The position numbers and the translations under genes are program-made. The notes under the pieces were generated by a model. That model had not been told where the DNA came from. It saw nothing but the letters and a program-made list of their open reading frames with translations, and ran no database searches. From Abyssibius alkaniclasticus (GTDB taxonomy: Bacteria > Pseudomonadota > Alphaproteobacteria > Rhodobacterales > Rhodobacteraceae), in NCBI RefSeq assembly GCF_020447305.1, contig NZ_CP095732.1, positions 2,636,501 to 2,700,500 on the forward strand: a stretch of 64,000 nucleotides of DNA, in the 5' to 3' direction. Positions within the stretch are counted from its first letter, which is position 1; every line of letters begins with the position of its first letter. Below are positions 38,613 to 47,259 of this stretch, piece by piece.

Positions 38613-40649
38613 ATGGCTGCCGAACATCTTGTCATTTTCACCCCTTCGGGCAAACGCGGGCATTTCGCAAGCGGCACACCCATTCTGACCGCCGCACGGC
38701 AGTTGGGCGTCGACCTTGACTCGGTTTGTGGCGGGCGCGGGATTTGCTCCAAATGTCAGGTCAGCCCCGGCTATGGCGAGTTTTCCAAACATGGGGTCAG
38801 CGTTAAAGAAGGTGCGCTCAGCCCCTGGAACGCGGTCGAGGAACGCTACAAATCCATCCGCGGTATGCTCGATGGCCGCCGTCTTGGCTGCCAGGCCACC
38901 GTGCAGGGCGATGTCGTGATCGACGTGCCGCCCGAAAGCCAAGTGCATAAGCAGGTGGTGCGCAAACGCGCCGAAGCGCGCGAAATTCATATGGACCCGG
39001 CCACGCGGCTGTTCTTCGTGGAAGTCGCCGAACCGGATATGGACGAGCCTTCGGGCGATATCGAACGGCTGATCGACGCGCTGCGCGAACAATGGCAGCT
39101 TGAAGACGTGACCGCCGACCTGGCCGTGTTGCCGCATTTGCAAAAGGCGCTGCGCAAGGGCAAATGGCAGGTTACTTGCGCAGTGCATCGCCCCCGCGCC
39201 GATGGTGCGGCGCAAATTCTGCATGTCTGGCCCGGCTTTTATGACGCGCCGATTTTCGGGCTGGCGGTCGACCTTGGCTCGACCACCATTGCTGCGCATT
39301 TGTGCAACCTGCAAACCGGCGAGGTTGTCGCCTCCAGCGGGGTGATGAACCCGCAAATCCGCTTTGGCGAAGACCTGATGAGCCGGGTTTCCTATGCCAT
39401 GATGAACCCCGGCGGCGATGTTGAGATGACCAGCGTCGTGCGCGAGGCGATGAATGCGCTGGTGCAGCAACTGACAACCGAAGCGCTTGTCGCGCCAGAT
39501 TCGATTTTTGAAATCGTGCTGGTGGCCAACCCGGTCATGCACCACCTGTTTTTGGGGATAGACCCGGTCGAGCTTGGCCAATCGCCCTTTGCATTGGCCA
39601 TAGCAGACTCGATTGACATGCGCGCCGCCGATGTTGGCCTGCGCCTGCACCCCAATGCGCGCGGCTATATCCTGCCCTGCATTGCCGGCCATGTCGGGGC
39701 CGATGCGGCCGCTGTCACGCTGTCGGAATCGCCACATTTATCGGAAGATCTGGTGCTGGTTGTCGATGTGGGCACCAATGCCGAAATCCAGCTTGGCAAC
39801 AAGCACAAGCTGCTGGCCTGTTCCTCGCCCACCGGCCCGGCCTTTGAGGGGGCGCAAATTTCCTCGGGCCAGCGCGCGGCACCCGGAGCAATCGAGCGTG
39901 TTGAAATTGACCCGGTAACAAAAGAGCCGCGCTTTCGGGTCATCGGCAGCGATATCTGGTCGAATGACCCAGCCTTTGTCGAAGCCACGCTGTCATCGGG
40001 CGTGACCGGCATTTGCGGCTCGGGGATTATTGAAGCCGTGGCCGAAATGCGCATGGCAGGTCTGGTCGATGCTTCGGGGCTGATCGGCAGTGCGGCGCAA
40101 ACCGGCTCGGATCGTTGCGTTGTCGAAGGGCGCACCAACAGTTATGTGCTGCATGACGCGCGCGAAAGCGGTGGGGCGCTGATTTCGGTCACCAATGGCG
40201 ATATTCGCGCCATCCAGCTTGCCAAGGCGGCGCTTTATGCGGGCGCGAAACTGCTGATGGACAAGATGGGCGTAAGCGAGGTGGACCGTGTCATTCTGGC
40301 GGGCGCCTTTGGTGCGCATATCTCACCCAAACACGCAATGGTTCTGGGGATGATCCCCGATTGCGAAGTCGCCAAGGTCACGTCGGCGGGCAATGCGGCG
40401 GGCACGGGGGCGCGCATAGCGCTGCTCAATATCGGCCAGCGGCGCGAAATTGAAACGGTCGTGCGCCAGATCCAGAAGGTTGAAACCGCGATAGAGCCGA
40501 AGTTTCAGGAGCATTTCGTAAACGCATCCGCCATTCCCAACGCGGTCGACCCGTTCAGCCGCCTGCGCGCCATCGCCCCCCTGCCCGATGTGAGCTTCAA
40601 CATCAAACCCGGCAATGAAGATGGCGGCCGCAGACGACGGCGCGGCTAG
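38613..40649 (+). CDS. corrinoid reductive-activation protein (RamA-like, 2Fe-2S plus ASKHA domain)
   Basis: The 678-residue protein has an N-terminal ferredoxin domain with Cys39, Cys45 and Cys48 (VCGGRGICSKCQ) and a fourth Cys near 92 (LGCQATV), and a long ASKHA ATPase domain (VDLGSTTIAAHL near 215, VVDVGTNAEIQLG near 390, FGAHISPKHA near 570). Such proteins reduce inactive Co(II) corrinoid with ATP so that it can be remethylated. With the methyltransferase at 36247 it fits the split methionine synthase scheme. The homocysteine and corrinoid parts are not in this window. Confidence 0.88.
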   Translation: MAAEHLVIFTPSGKRGHFASGTPILTAARQLGVDLDSVCGGRGICSKCQVSPGYGEFSKHGVSVKEGALSPWNAVEERYKSIRGMLDGRRLGCQATVQGDVVIDVPPESQVHKQVVRKRAEAREIHMDPATRLFFVEVAEPDMDEPSGDIERLIDALREQWQLEDVTADLAVLPHLQKALRKGKWQVTCAVHRPRADGAAQILHVWPGFYDAPIFGLAVDLGSTTIAAHLCNLQTGEVVASSGVMNPQIRFGEDLMSRVSYAMMNPGGDVEMTSVVREAMNALVQQLTTEALVAPDSIFEIVLVANPVMHHLFLGIDPVELGQSPFALAIADSIDMRAADVGLRLHPNARGYILPCIAGHVGADAAAVTLSESPHLSEDLVLVVDVGTNAEIQLGNKHKLLACSSPTGPAFEGAQISSGQRAAPGAIERVEIDPVTKEPRFRVIGSDIWSNDPAFVEATLSSGVTGICGSGIIEAVAEMRMAGLVDASGLIGSAAQTGSDRCVVEGRTNSYVLHDARESGGALISVTNGDIRAIQLAKAALYAGAKLLMDKMGVSEVDRVILAGAFGAHISPKHAMVLGMIPDCEVAKVTSAGNAAGTGARIALLNIGQRREIETVVRQIQKVETAIEPKFQEHFVNASAIPNAVDPFSRLRAIAPLPDVSFNIKPGNEDGGRRRRRG

Positions 40650-40697
40650 TCATTTCGCTTGACCGTTTGGCCGTGGCGGTCTAATCGGTGGCGCAAG

Positions 40698-40771
40698 GCG
40701 GGTGTAGCTCAATGGTAGAGCAGAAGCTTCCCAAGCTTACGACGAGGGTTCGATTCCCTTCACCCGCTCCA
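40698..40771 (+). tRNA. tRNA-Gly(CCC)
   Basis: The cloverleaf is complete: acceptor GCGGGTG with CACCCGC, D arm GCTC/GAGC, anticodon loop TTCCCAA giving CCC, T arm GAGGG-TTCGATT-CCCTT, and encoded CCA at 40769-40771. The gene is intact although an insert begins immediately after it, as expected when the attachment site restores the 3' end. Confidence 0.95.
40757..40771 (+). repeat. left attachment site repeat (3' end of tRNA-Gly)
   Basis: CCTTCACCCGCTCCA, the T-arm 3' side, acceptor strand and CCA of tRNA-Gly, recurs exactly at 41771-41785. This is the usual target of tyrosine-recombinase islands. Confidence 0.85.
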
Positions 40772-40799
40772 ATGTGATTATCTGCCGTTCCGTTAGATT

Positions 40800-41708
40800 A
40801 TGCTTATGGCACTTACACCTTCCGAACGGGTAACATACAAAACGGAAATTGCACACCGACTGTCTCCACTATCGTGGGCAGAAGTTGACGTGATATTAGG
40901 CGAGTTTGGCGCTGATACTGCGGCAACTTGGAATAGTGATCTGTTTTCTTACGTTGTTACCATGATAAAGGGGCTTTCAGATGGCCCTCTTCAACAACTA
41001 GCAAACCATCTTAACATAGAAACTGGCGAAGACAGCGTCGCCGACCCACCTAAGTTCTGGACAGAGGGACATTTGTGGATTTTTCTTTCACACCTAGCAA
41101 AACACAAAGTCTTCGCTTCCGAACTACAGTTGGCTCTTGCTGTATACGGAATCTGCTCGTTTGTTGCACACGAAGACATTGAACCCGACACTGAATGGCA
41201 GGAAGAAATTGAGAAAGCGCTTCGCACTTGTGACGCCCTAGTTGCGCTTCTGAACGAAGGCTTCAATGAAAGCACTTGGACCGATCAAGAAGTTGGGTAT
41301 GCCCTTGGACGAGGTGTTCCCGTTTTTTCCGTGCGGCTTGAAATGGCGCCATATGGGTTGTTCGGAAAGAAACAAGCATTTAATGGAAAAGCAAAAGACG
41401 TAAATATCATAGCGAAAGAGCTGTGCGAAGCTTATCGCAAACATCCAAAAACACGCCAAAAGTTTTCGGACATAATCATAGATCGTTTTTGCAGTAGCGG
41501 ATCGTTCTGGGAGGCAAAGGAACTTTGTAGTCAGGTAGAAGAACTAGAGATTTGGAAACCTGAATACAAGGGAAGGCTTCGTGACGCCATTACGAATAAT
41601 TCACAGGTTAAGTATTCCTGGGGTGTTCCCGAAAAAATCGAGTCGGTCATTTTGCAACGTGATCCGGACACTATCACAAACGAGAATAGTGCCGAGATGC
41701 CATTCTAG
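40800..41708 (+). CDS. TIR-domain protein, putative antiphage NADase
   Basis: In this 302-residue protein, residues 92-210 form a TIR domain: IFLSH at 94-98, BB-loop segment FVAHEDIEP at 121-129, and W160-x3-E164 in STWTDQEVGYALGRGVPV, where Glu164 would be the catalytic NAD-cleaving residue. Residues 1-75 are a helical N-terminal domain (LTPSERVTYKTEI, then SDGPLQQLANHL) like adaptor domains fused to bacterial TIRs; residues 215-302 are unassigned. Codon use and G+C differ from the neighbours. No Thoeris ThsA or other partner is adjacent. The start could be ATG 40800 or 40806; neither has a clear ribosome site. Confidence 0.85.
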   Translation: MLMALTPSERVTYKTEIAHRLSPLSWAEVDVILGEFGADTAATWNSDLFSYVVTMIKGLSDGPLQQLANHLNIETGEDSVADPPKFWTEGHLWIFLSHLAKHKVFASELQLALAVYGICSFVAHEDIEPDTEWQEEIEKALRTCDALVALLNEGFNESTWTDQEVGYALGRGVPVFSVRLEMAPYGLFGKKQAFNGKAKDVNIIAKELCEAYRKHPKTRQKFSDIIIDRFCSSGSFWEAKELCSQVEELEIWKPEYKGRLRDAITNNSQVKYSWGVPEKIESVILQRDPDTITNENSAEMPF

Positions 41709-41770
41709 TGCGCCTTTTTGCATCAGCGAAATGTGATCAACCACTCCAATAGGTCGACATATCTTTTCAA

Positions 41771-41785
41771 CCTTCACCCGCTCCA
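41771..41785 (+). repeat. right attachment site repeat
   Basis: An exact second copy of the last 15 bases of tRNA-Gly. It lies next to the stop codon (41787-41789) of the convergent DUF4864 gene, so the ancestral order was tRNA-Gly then that gene, with no gap to speak of. Confidence 0.85.
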
Positions 41786-41786
41786 G

Positions 41787-42194
41787 CTACACGGCAACAT
41801 CGGGTAAGGGTGTTACGGATACGCCGTTGATGCGCCAGCCATCTTCGGTTTCAATCATCTGATACTCCACCAGAAACCCGCGGCCGTTATTATCCCAGAC
41901 CAGCAGTTTTTGCAGCGAGCTTCCGGCGGCCTCGCTGAGGCTGTCAAAGCGGTAATCCTGCGGGCGATAGACCATCGGGTAGCCGCCTGTAACCATATCG
42001 CCAAAGCGTTCCGGCGTTTGGAAAATACCCTGCAAGGCGGGCGAAGCGAAGGTGAAGGCCGTTGCAAAATCATCCTGCTGGAAGGCTTCAAGCTGGCGGG
42101 TGATAATATCGCGGATTTCGGCATCGGGCGCAGACTGCGCCTGGCCCAGCGCGGGTGCAATAAACAGTATAAAGACAACAATCAAACGGCGCAT
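41787..42194 (-). CDS. secreted DUF4864-like protein
   Basis: The 135-residue protein has a signal peptide (about 1-20, cleaved after GQA or AQS). The mature part resembles DUF4864, an NTF2-like small fold: IITRQLEAFQQDDFATAFTFAS near 28-49, a middle MVYRPQDYRFDSL, and a C-terminal strand pair ending in NGVSVTPLP. It is predicted periplasmic, function unknown. Its 3' end abuts the right island boundary and it appears intact. Confidence 0.8.
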   Translation of the reverse strand: MRRLIVVFILFIAPALGQAQSAPDAEIRDIITRQLEAFQQDDFATAFTFASPALQGIFQTPERFGDMVTGGYPMVYRPQDYRFDSLSEAAGSSLQKLLVWDNNGRGFLVEYQMIETEDGWRINGVSVTPLPDVAV

Positions 42195-42307
42195 GGCGCG
42201 TCCTCCTTTTCAGAAATGTTACCCCGGATTGCCGCATTTGGCGCATCACCATTGCGTTAACGCGCACAGGGTTTGCCTTTCGTCGCGCTTTCAGCCAATG
42301 CTTGGCC

Positions 42308-43216
42308 ATGTCCTTTACCTTGCGCCAGTTGCATTATTTTGTGGCCGTGGCCGAGCATGGCTCGGTATCCCATGCCGCCCATGCCCTGGCGATTTCGCAA
42401 TCATCCGTCACCGCCGCAATAAAGGATCTGGAGGGCGATCTTGGCGTCAAGCTGTTTGAACGCCACTCGCGCGGGCTGAACATTACCATTCGCGGCCACC
42501 AGTTCTTGCGCCACGCGACAGATATTCTGGCCGCGGTTTCCGGTGCGCGCCGCGCGTTTGATACGCAAGACGATGCCATAACCGGGCAGTTGCAGCTTGG
42601 TGTCACCTCGCTGATGGCGGGCTATGTCATGTCGGATATTTTGTCGAAATACCGCCGCGCCAACCCCGATGTTGTGGTCAGCGCAATCGAGGATAGCGGC
42701 GAGTATCTGCAACATTTGCTGGTGGGCGGCGAACTGGACGTGGCTGTGATGGTCACATCGAACCTGCGTGACAAGACCGCGCTGCAAATGGAAATTCTCG
42801 ATGTTTCGCCCTACAGGCTTTGGCTGCCGCTTGGCCATCATCTTGCCGATCAGGACAGTATCAGCCTTGCCGATGTCACCGCCGAACCGCTGATCATGCT
42901 GAATGTCGATGAGATGGAAGAAGAGGCGGTGAACCTGCTTTCCGCACTTGGCACGCGCCCCCGCGTGGCGTTTCGCACGCGCTCGGTTGAGGCGGTGCGC
43001 AGCCTTGTGGCAACGGGTGCCGGTGTCGCGCTTCTGCCTGACCTTGTGTATCGGCCCTGGTCGCTGGAGGGGGATCGCATCGAATCACGCGATGTTTCGG
43101 GCGCGCTGCCGGTGGTTCAGGTCGGTGTTGTCTGGCGGCGCGGCTCGCCTCTCAGCGCGGCAGCGCGCGATTTCATTGCCATTTCGCAAGCCAATCAGCC
43201 AATAGGCGCGCGCTGA
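42308..43216 (+). CDS. LysR-family transcriptional regulator
   Basis: The 302-residue protein has an N-terminal winged helix-turn-helix (LRQLHYFVAVAEHGSVSHAA then SQSSVTAAIKDLE) and a LysR co-inducer domain from about 90. I use ATG 42308; a TTG two codons upstream is also in frame. It precedes the polyamine transport genes on the same strand by 120 bases and is the likely regulator of that operon. A GCGTTAACGC palindrome at 42254-42263 lies in its promoter region. Confidence 0.92.
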   Translation: MSFTLRQLHYFVAVAEHGSVSHAAHALAISQSSVTAAIKDLEGDLGVKLFERHSRGLNITIRGHQFLRHATDILAAVSGARRAFDTQDDAITGQLQLGVTSLMAGYVMSDILSKYRRANPDVVVSAIEDSGEYLQHLLVGGELDVAVMVTSNLRDKTALQMEILDVSPYRLWLPLGHHLADQDSISLADVTAEPLIMLNVDEMEEEAVNLLSALGTRPRVAFRTRSVEAVRSLVATGAGVALLPDLVYRPWSLEGDRIESRDVSGALPVVQVGVVWRRGSPLSAAARDFIAISQANQPIGAR

Positions 43217-43336
43217 ACGCATGATCACTATTTTTCCGATATCGTAATTCTGATTTTTGAATTTGCGAAAACGCTGATCCGGAGTCACGCTTGGGCTCAA
43301 TGGCAGAGAAATGCCGTTCAATCAGGGAGCGTAAGC

Positions 43337-44497
43337 ATGATACATATACTGAAATCCTGCACGATACTTACAATGGCGGTTGGCCTGGCAAACCAGGGCG
43401 TGGCCGGTGAAATGCTCACCGAGCTTGGAACCCCCGAAGGCGAGCTGAGCATTGTGGCCTGGGCTGGCTATATCGAGCGCGGCGAAACCGATCCGGCCTT
43501 TGATTGGGTGACAGGGTTTGAGGAAGCCACCGGCTGCATGGTCAGCGTGAAAACCGCCAATACCTCGGATGAGATGGTCGCGCTGATGAACGAGGGCGGC
43601 TTTGACCTTGTAACCGCATCGGGCGATGCCAGCTTGCGGATGATTGCGGGCGACCGTGTTCAGCCGATCAATACCGATCTTATTCCAAGCTGGGATACGA
43701 TCGACCCGCGCCTGCAAAACGCCGAATGGCACACGGTCGATGGTGTGCATTACGGCACCCCCTATATGTGGGGCGCGAATGTGCTGATGTATAACACCGA
43801 TCTTTACCCGGAACCGCCCACATCGTGGAGCGCGGTTTTTGAAGAGCAGACACTGGCGGACGGGCAATCCAATGTCGGGCGTGTGCAGGCCTATGACGGG
43901 CCGATCTACATTGCCGATGCGGCCAATTACCTGATGTATCATCAGCCCGAGCTTGGCATCACCTCGCCTTACGAGCTGAACCAGGAACAATATGACGCCG
44001 CGCTGAACCTGCTGCGCGGACAACGCCAGCTTGTGGCGCGCTACTGGCACGATGCCTTTATCCAGATCGACGATTTCACCAATGAAGGCATGGCCGTATC
44101 CGGCTCCTGGCCCTTCATGGTGCAGCTTTTGCAGGCGGCCGATGTCAATGTTGCCAGCGTTATTCCGGTTGAAGGTGTTACCGGCTGGGCCGATACCACG
44201 ATGATGCATGTCAATGCCAAGAACCCGACCTGCGCCTATCTGTGGATGGAACATCAGCTTTCGTCAAACCTTCAATCCGATCTTGCGGTCTGGTTCGGGG
44301 CCTCACCTTCGGTGCCAGCGGCCTGCACCGACGGGCGCGGGATGCTGACGCCGGAAGGCTGCACAGCCAACCAGTTCGACAATTTCGAGCAGATCAAGTT
44401 CTGGCAGACCCCGGTTTCGGCCTGCGAAAGCCAGGGCGAATGTGTGCCCTATTATCGATGGGTGTCTGATTATATTGGTGTGATCGGCGGCCGCTGA
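43337..44497 (+). CDS. periplasmic polyamine-type ABC transporter substrate-binding protein
   Basis: The 386-residue protein has a Sec signal (about 1-24, ending VAG) without a lipobox. The mature part is a PotD/PotF-like binding fold: SIVAWAGYIERGE, DLVTASGDASLRMI, GTPYMWGANVLMYNT. Four cysteines near the C-terminus may form disulfides. Spermidine, putrescine or a related amine is the expected ligand. GGGAG lies 8 bases upstream of the ATG. A strong hairpin follows. Confidence 0.9.
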   Translation: MIHILKSCTILTMAVGLANQGVAGEMLTELGTPEGELSIVAWAGYIERGETDPAFDWVTGFEEATGCMVSVKTANTSDEMVALMNEGGFDLVTASGDASLRMIAGDRVQPINTDLIPSWDTIDPRLQNAEWHTVDGVHYGTPYMWGANVLMYNTDLYPEPPTSWSAVFEEQTLADGQSNVGRVQAYDGPIYIADAANYLMYHQPELGITSPYELNQEQYDAALNLLRGQRQLVARYWHDAFIQIDDFTNEGMAVSGSWPFMVQLLQAADVNVASVIPVEGVTGWADTTMMHVNAKNPTCAYLWMEHQLSSNLQSDLAVWFGASPSVPAACTDGRGMLTPEGCTANQFDNFEQIKFWQTPVSACESQGECVPYYRWVSDYIGVIGGR

Positions 44498-44505
44498 TCC
44501 AACCC

Positions 44506-44532
44506 GCCCGCTGCCCCTGTGGGGTGGCGGGC
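44506..44532 (+). terminator. intercistronic hairpin after the binding-protein gene
   Basis: A 12-bp stem (44506-44517 with 44521-44532, two G-T wobbles) closes a TGT loop. There is no T-run, so it probably protects the upstream message or causes partial termination, as is known between binding-protein and membrane-component genes of other ABC operons. Confidence 0.55.
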
Positions 44533-44549
44533 AACAAAGGCGAAGTCTC

Positions 44550-45539
44550 ATGGCTCATGCAGTTCATTTTCAGGGCGTTTCACGCCATTACGGCCCCGTG
44601 CGCGCTGTCGATCAGGTTGACCTGAGCATCGAGGAGGGCACGTTCTTTGCCATGCTCGGCCCCTCGGGTTCCGGCAAAACCACCTGCCTGCGGTTGATCG
44701 CGGGGTTCGAACAGCCCACATCGGGCGAAATTGCGGTTTTTGGAAACCCGATGGCCGGGGTGCCGCCCTATCGGCGCGCTGTAAATACCGTGTTCCAGGA
44801 CTATGCGCTGTTTCCGCATTTGAACGTGATAGACAACGTGGCCTTCGGGCTGATGGTGGCCGGCAAAAGCAAGGCCGAACGCCACCGCGCCGCACAAGAG
44901 GCGCTGGAGCTGGTGCAGCTTGCCGGCTATGGCGCACGCAAGCCTTCGGCCCTGTCCGGCGGGCAGCGCCAGCGCGTCGCGCTTGCGCGCGCCCTGGTCA
45001 ACAAACCGCGCGTCTTGTTGCTGGATGAACCGCTTGGGGCGCTCGATCTGAAGCTGCGCGAACAAATGCAGGAAGAGCTGAAAGCCCTGCAACGCCAACT
45101 GGCCATCACCTTTGTTTTTGTAACCCATGACCAGACCGAAGCCCTGTCGATGGCCGATCAGGTTGCGGTGTTCAATGAAGGCAGGATCGCGCAGATCGGT
45201 GCGCCGCAAGATGTATATTTTCGCCCCGAAACCCCGTTTGTGGCCGATTTTGTCGGCTCATCCAACGTGTTGCCGCCATCGCTTATGGCGCAGATTGCTG
45301 GCCATGACGGCCACGGTGCCTTGCGGCCCGAAGCCGTGATGATTGCACCCGACGCCCCGCACAGGGCGCGCGTGCAAGCCACCAGCTTTCTGGGCACCGC
45401 CACCCGCATTACACTGGCGCTGGGCGATACGACGCTAAGCGCCCTGTTGCCCAAAGACGCCGCCGTGCCCACCGTCGGCAGCACAGTGTGCATAGGCTGG
45501 CAAGACAGCGACCTGCACAAAATGACGGCGCAGCCATGA
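44550..45539 (+). CDS. polyamine-type ABC transporter ATP-binding protein
   Basis: The 329-residue protein has Walker A GPSGSGKTT near residue 36, the signature LSGGQRQRVALARAL near 140, Walker B VLLLDEP near 160 and the H-loop FVTHDQTEA, followed by a TOBE domain from about 245. It is PotA-like. It shares four bases with the next permease gene. Confidence 0.93.
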   Translation: MAHAVHFQGVSRHYGPVRAVDQVDLSIEEGTFFAMLGPSGSGKTTCLRLIAGFEQPTSGEIAVFGNPMAGVPPYRRAVNTVFQDYALFPHLNVIDNVAFGLMVAGKSKAERHRAAQEALELVQLAGYGARKPSALSGGQRQRVALARALVNKPRVLLLDEPLGALDLKLREQMQEELKALQRQLAITFVFVTHDQTEALSMADQVAVFNEGRIAQIGAPQDVYFRPETPFVADFVGSSNVLPPSLMAQIAGHDGHGALRPEAVMIAPDAPHRARVQATSFLGTATRITLALGDTTLSALLPKDAAVPTVGSTVCIGWQDSDLHKMTAQP

Positions 45540-46447
45540 GCAGCCTGGCCCGCATTTCCGATACGCTCTGGCGCCGCCCGCGCCTGTTGCTGCTGTTGCT
45601 GCTTGCCCCGCCCGTTCTGTGGCTGGGCATCATCTACCTTGGCTCGCTGTTTGCGCTGCTCGTGCAGAGCTTTTTCTCGATCGATGAATTCACGGGGATG
45701 ATCCGCTATGAATTCACGCTCAAAACCTATGGCGAGCTTTTCACCCCGGCGAATTTCGACATCATCATCCGCACGGTCACAATGGCGGCGGCGGTCACGC
45801 TGGCCTCGGCCATCATCGCCTTTCCCATCGCCTATTTTGCGGCGCGCTATGCGCGCGGGCGCTGGAAGGCGGTGTTCTACCTTGGAATCATGCTGCCGCT
45901 CTGGTCGAGCTATCTGGTCAAAGTCTATTCCTGGAAACTGATTTTGGCCAAAGAGGGCATTCTGAACTGGGCCTTTGAGGGGTTGCATTTGAGCTGGCTG
46001 CTCGATGCCTATCTGAGCATTCCGGTGCTTGGCGGCAATTCGCTGTCGACCAGCGTAACCGGCACTTTCATTGTGTTTGTCTATGTCTGGATGCCATTCA
46101 TGATCCTGCCCATCCAGTCGGCGCTGGAACGGGTGCCGCCTTCGATGCTGGAAGCGGCGGGTGATCTGGGTGCGAAACCGCGCCAAAGCTTTCGCTATGT
46201 ATTGCTGCCGCTGGCGCTGCCGGGGCTGATCGCGGGGTCGATCTTTACCTTTTCGCTGACCCTGGGAGATTACATCATCCCGCAGCTTGTTGGCACGTCG
46301 CGGCGCTTTATCGGCCAGGCGGTCTATGCCCATCAGGGCACGGCGGGCAATATTCCGCTGGCCGCCGCTTTTGCGGTCGTGCCGATCCTGATCATGGCGC
46401 TTTACCTTTGGGCCGCCAAACGCAAAGGGGCTTTTGATGCGCTCTGA
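45536..46447 (+). CDS. polyamine-type ABC transporter permease (PotB-like)
   Basis: The 303-residue protein has six membrane helices and the EAA loop [27 protein letters not shown] place the start at ATG 45536, which overlaps the ATPase stop (ATGA); the earlier in-frame ATG at 45488 would lie inside that gene. It pairs with the second permease. Confidence 0.93.
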   Translation: MSSLARISDTLWRRPRLLLLLLLAPPVLWLGIIYLGSLFALLVQSFFSIDEFTGMIRYEFTLKTYGELFTPANFDIIIRTVTMAAAVTLASAIIAFPIAYFAARYARGRWKAVFYLGIMLPLWSSYLVKVYSWKLILAKEGILNWAFEGLHLSWLLDAYLSIPVLGGNSLSTSVTGTFIVFVYVWMPFMILPIQSALERVPPSMLEAAGDLGAKPRQSFRYVLLPLALPGLIAGSIFTFSLTLGDYIIPQLVGTSRRFIGQAVYAHQGTAGNIPLAAAFAVVPILIMALYLWAAKRKGAFDAL

Positions 46448-47243
46448 CCGCGCCCCTTTGGGCCTTAAAATTGCTGCGACCGCCGGGCTGCTGTTTCTGC
46501 ACCTGCCGCTGCTGCTGATCTTTGCCTATGCCTTTACCACCGAGGATAAATCCTACCAATGGCCACCCCCCGGCCTTACGCTGAAATGGTTTGCCGTAAC
46601 CTGGAACCGCCCGGATGTGTGGGCCGCGCTTGGGCTCAGCCTGAAAGTGGCAAGCATTTCCACGGCGATTGCACTGGTGCTTGGCACGCTATGCGCCGCT
46701 GCCGTCAGCCGCAGCCGGTTCTTCGGGCGCGAGACCATTTCGTTGCTGGTGATCTTGCCCATCGCCCTGCCGGGCATTGTCACCGGCATTGCGCTGCGCT
46801 CGGCCTTCAACCTTGCCGATATTCCGTTCAGCTTCTGGACCATTGTTCTGGGCCATGCCACCTTTTGCGTGGTTGTGGTCTATAACAATGCGGTTGCGCG
46901 GTTTCGCCGTGTGTCCGGCTCGCTGGTCGAGGCCGCGATGGACCTTGGCGCCAACGGGTTCCAAACCTTTCGCTATGTCATCATGCCCAATATCGCCACG
47001 GCCTTGCTGGCGGGCGGGATGCTGACCTTTGCCCTGTCCTTTGACGAAGTGATTGTAACCACCTTCACCGCCGGCCAGCAGCAAACCCTGCCGATCTGGA
47101 TGCTGGAGGAGCTTGTCCGCCCGCGCCAGCGCCCCGTTACCAATGTTGTGGCAATGGTCGTGGTGCTGGTGACTTTCCTGCCCATTCTTGCCGCCTATTA
47201 CCTGACGCGGGGCACCGATACGGTGGCCGGTCAGGGGAAATGA
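46437..47243 (+). CDS. polyamine-type ABC transporter permease (PotC-like)
   Basis: The 268-residue protein has six membrane helices and the EAA loop [21 protein letters not shown]. The ATG at 46437 lies within the end of the first permease gene (11-base overlap); a TTG one codon earlier is also possible. A helix with [12 protein letters not shown] is typical of PotC. Confidence 0.93.
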   Translation: MRSDRAPLGLKIAATAGLLFLHLPLLLIFAYAFTTEDKSYQWPPPGLTLKWFAVTWNRPDVWAALGLSLKVASISTAIALVLGTLCAAAVSRSRFFGRETISLLVILPIALPGIVTGIALRSAFNLADIPFSFWTIVLGHATFCVVVVYNNAVARFRRVSGSLVEAAMDLGANGFQTFRYVIMPNIATALLAGGMLTFALSFDEVIVTTFTAGQQQTLPIWMLEELVRPRQRPVTNVVAMVVVLVTFLPILAAYYLTRGTDTVAGQGK

Positions 47244-47259
47244 AACCAAGGAGTATGTG

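Larger units (their letters stand above)
40772..41785. mobile_element. minimal tRNA-Gly-integrated island carrying a TIR gene
   Basis: About 1.0 kb of DNA with lower G+C (about 40-47% in lines counted, against over 60% around it) lies between two exact 15-base copies of the tRNA-Gly 3' end. It holds one gene and no integrase or excisionase. The right copy ends one base before the stop codon of the next host gene. An imperfect third copy (12 of 15) is at 41737-41751, and AATGTGAT occurs near both ends (40771-40778 and 41730-41737). Mobility would need a recombinase supplied in trans. Confidence 0.82.

Noticed and set aside
40800-41708. Thoeris or CBASS system
   Set aside because: Only one TIR gene is present. 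No ThsA, nucleotide cyclase or other partner lies in the insert or next to it.
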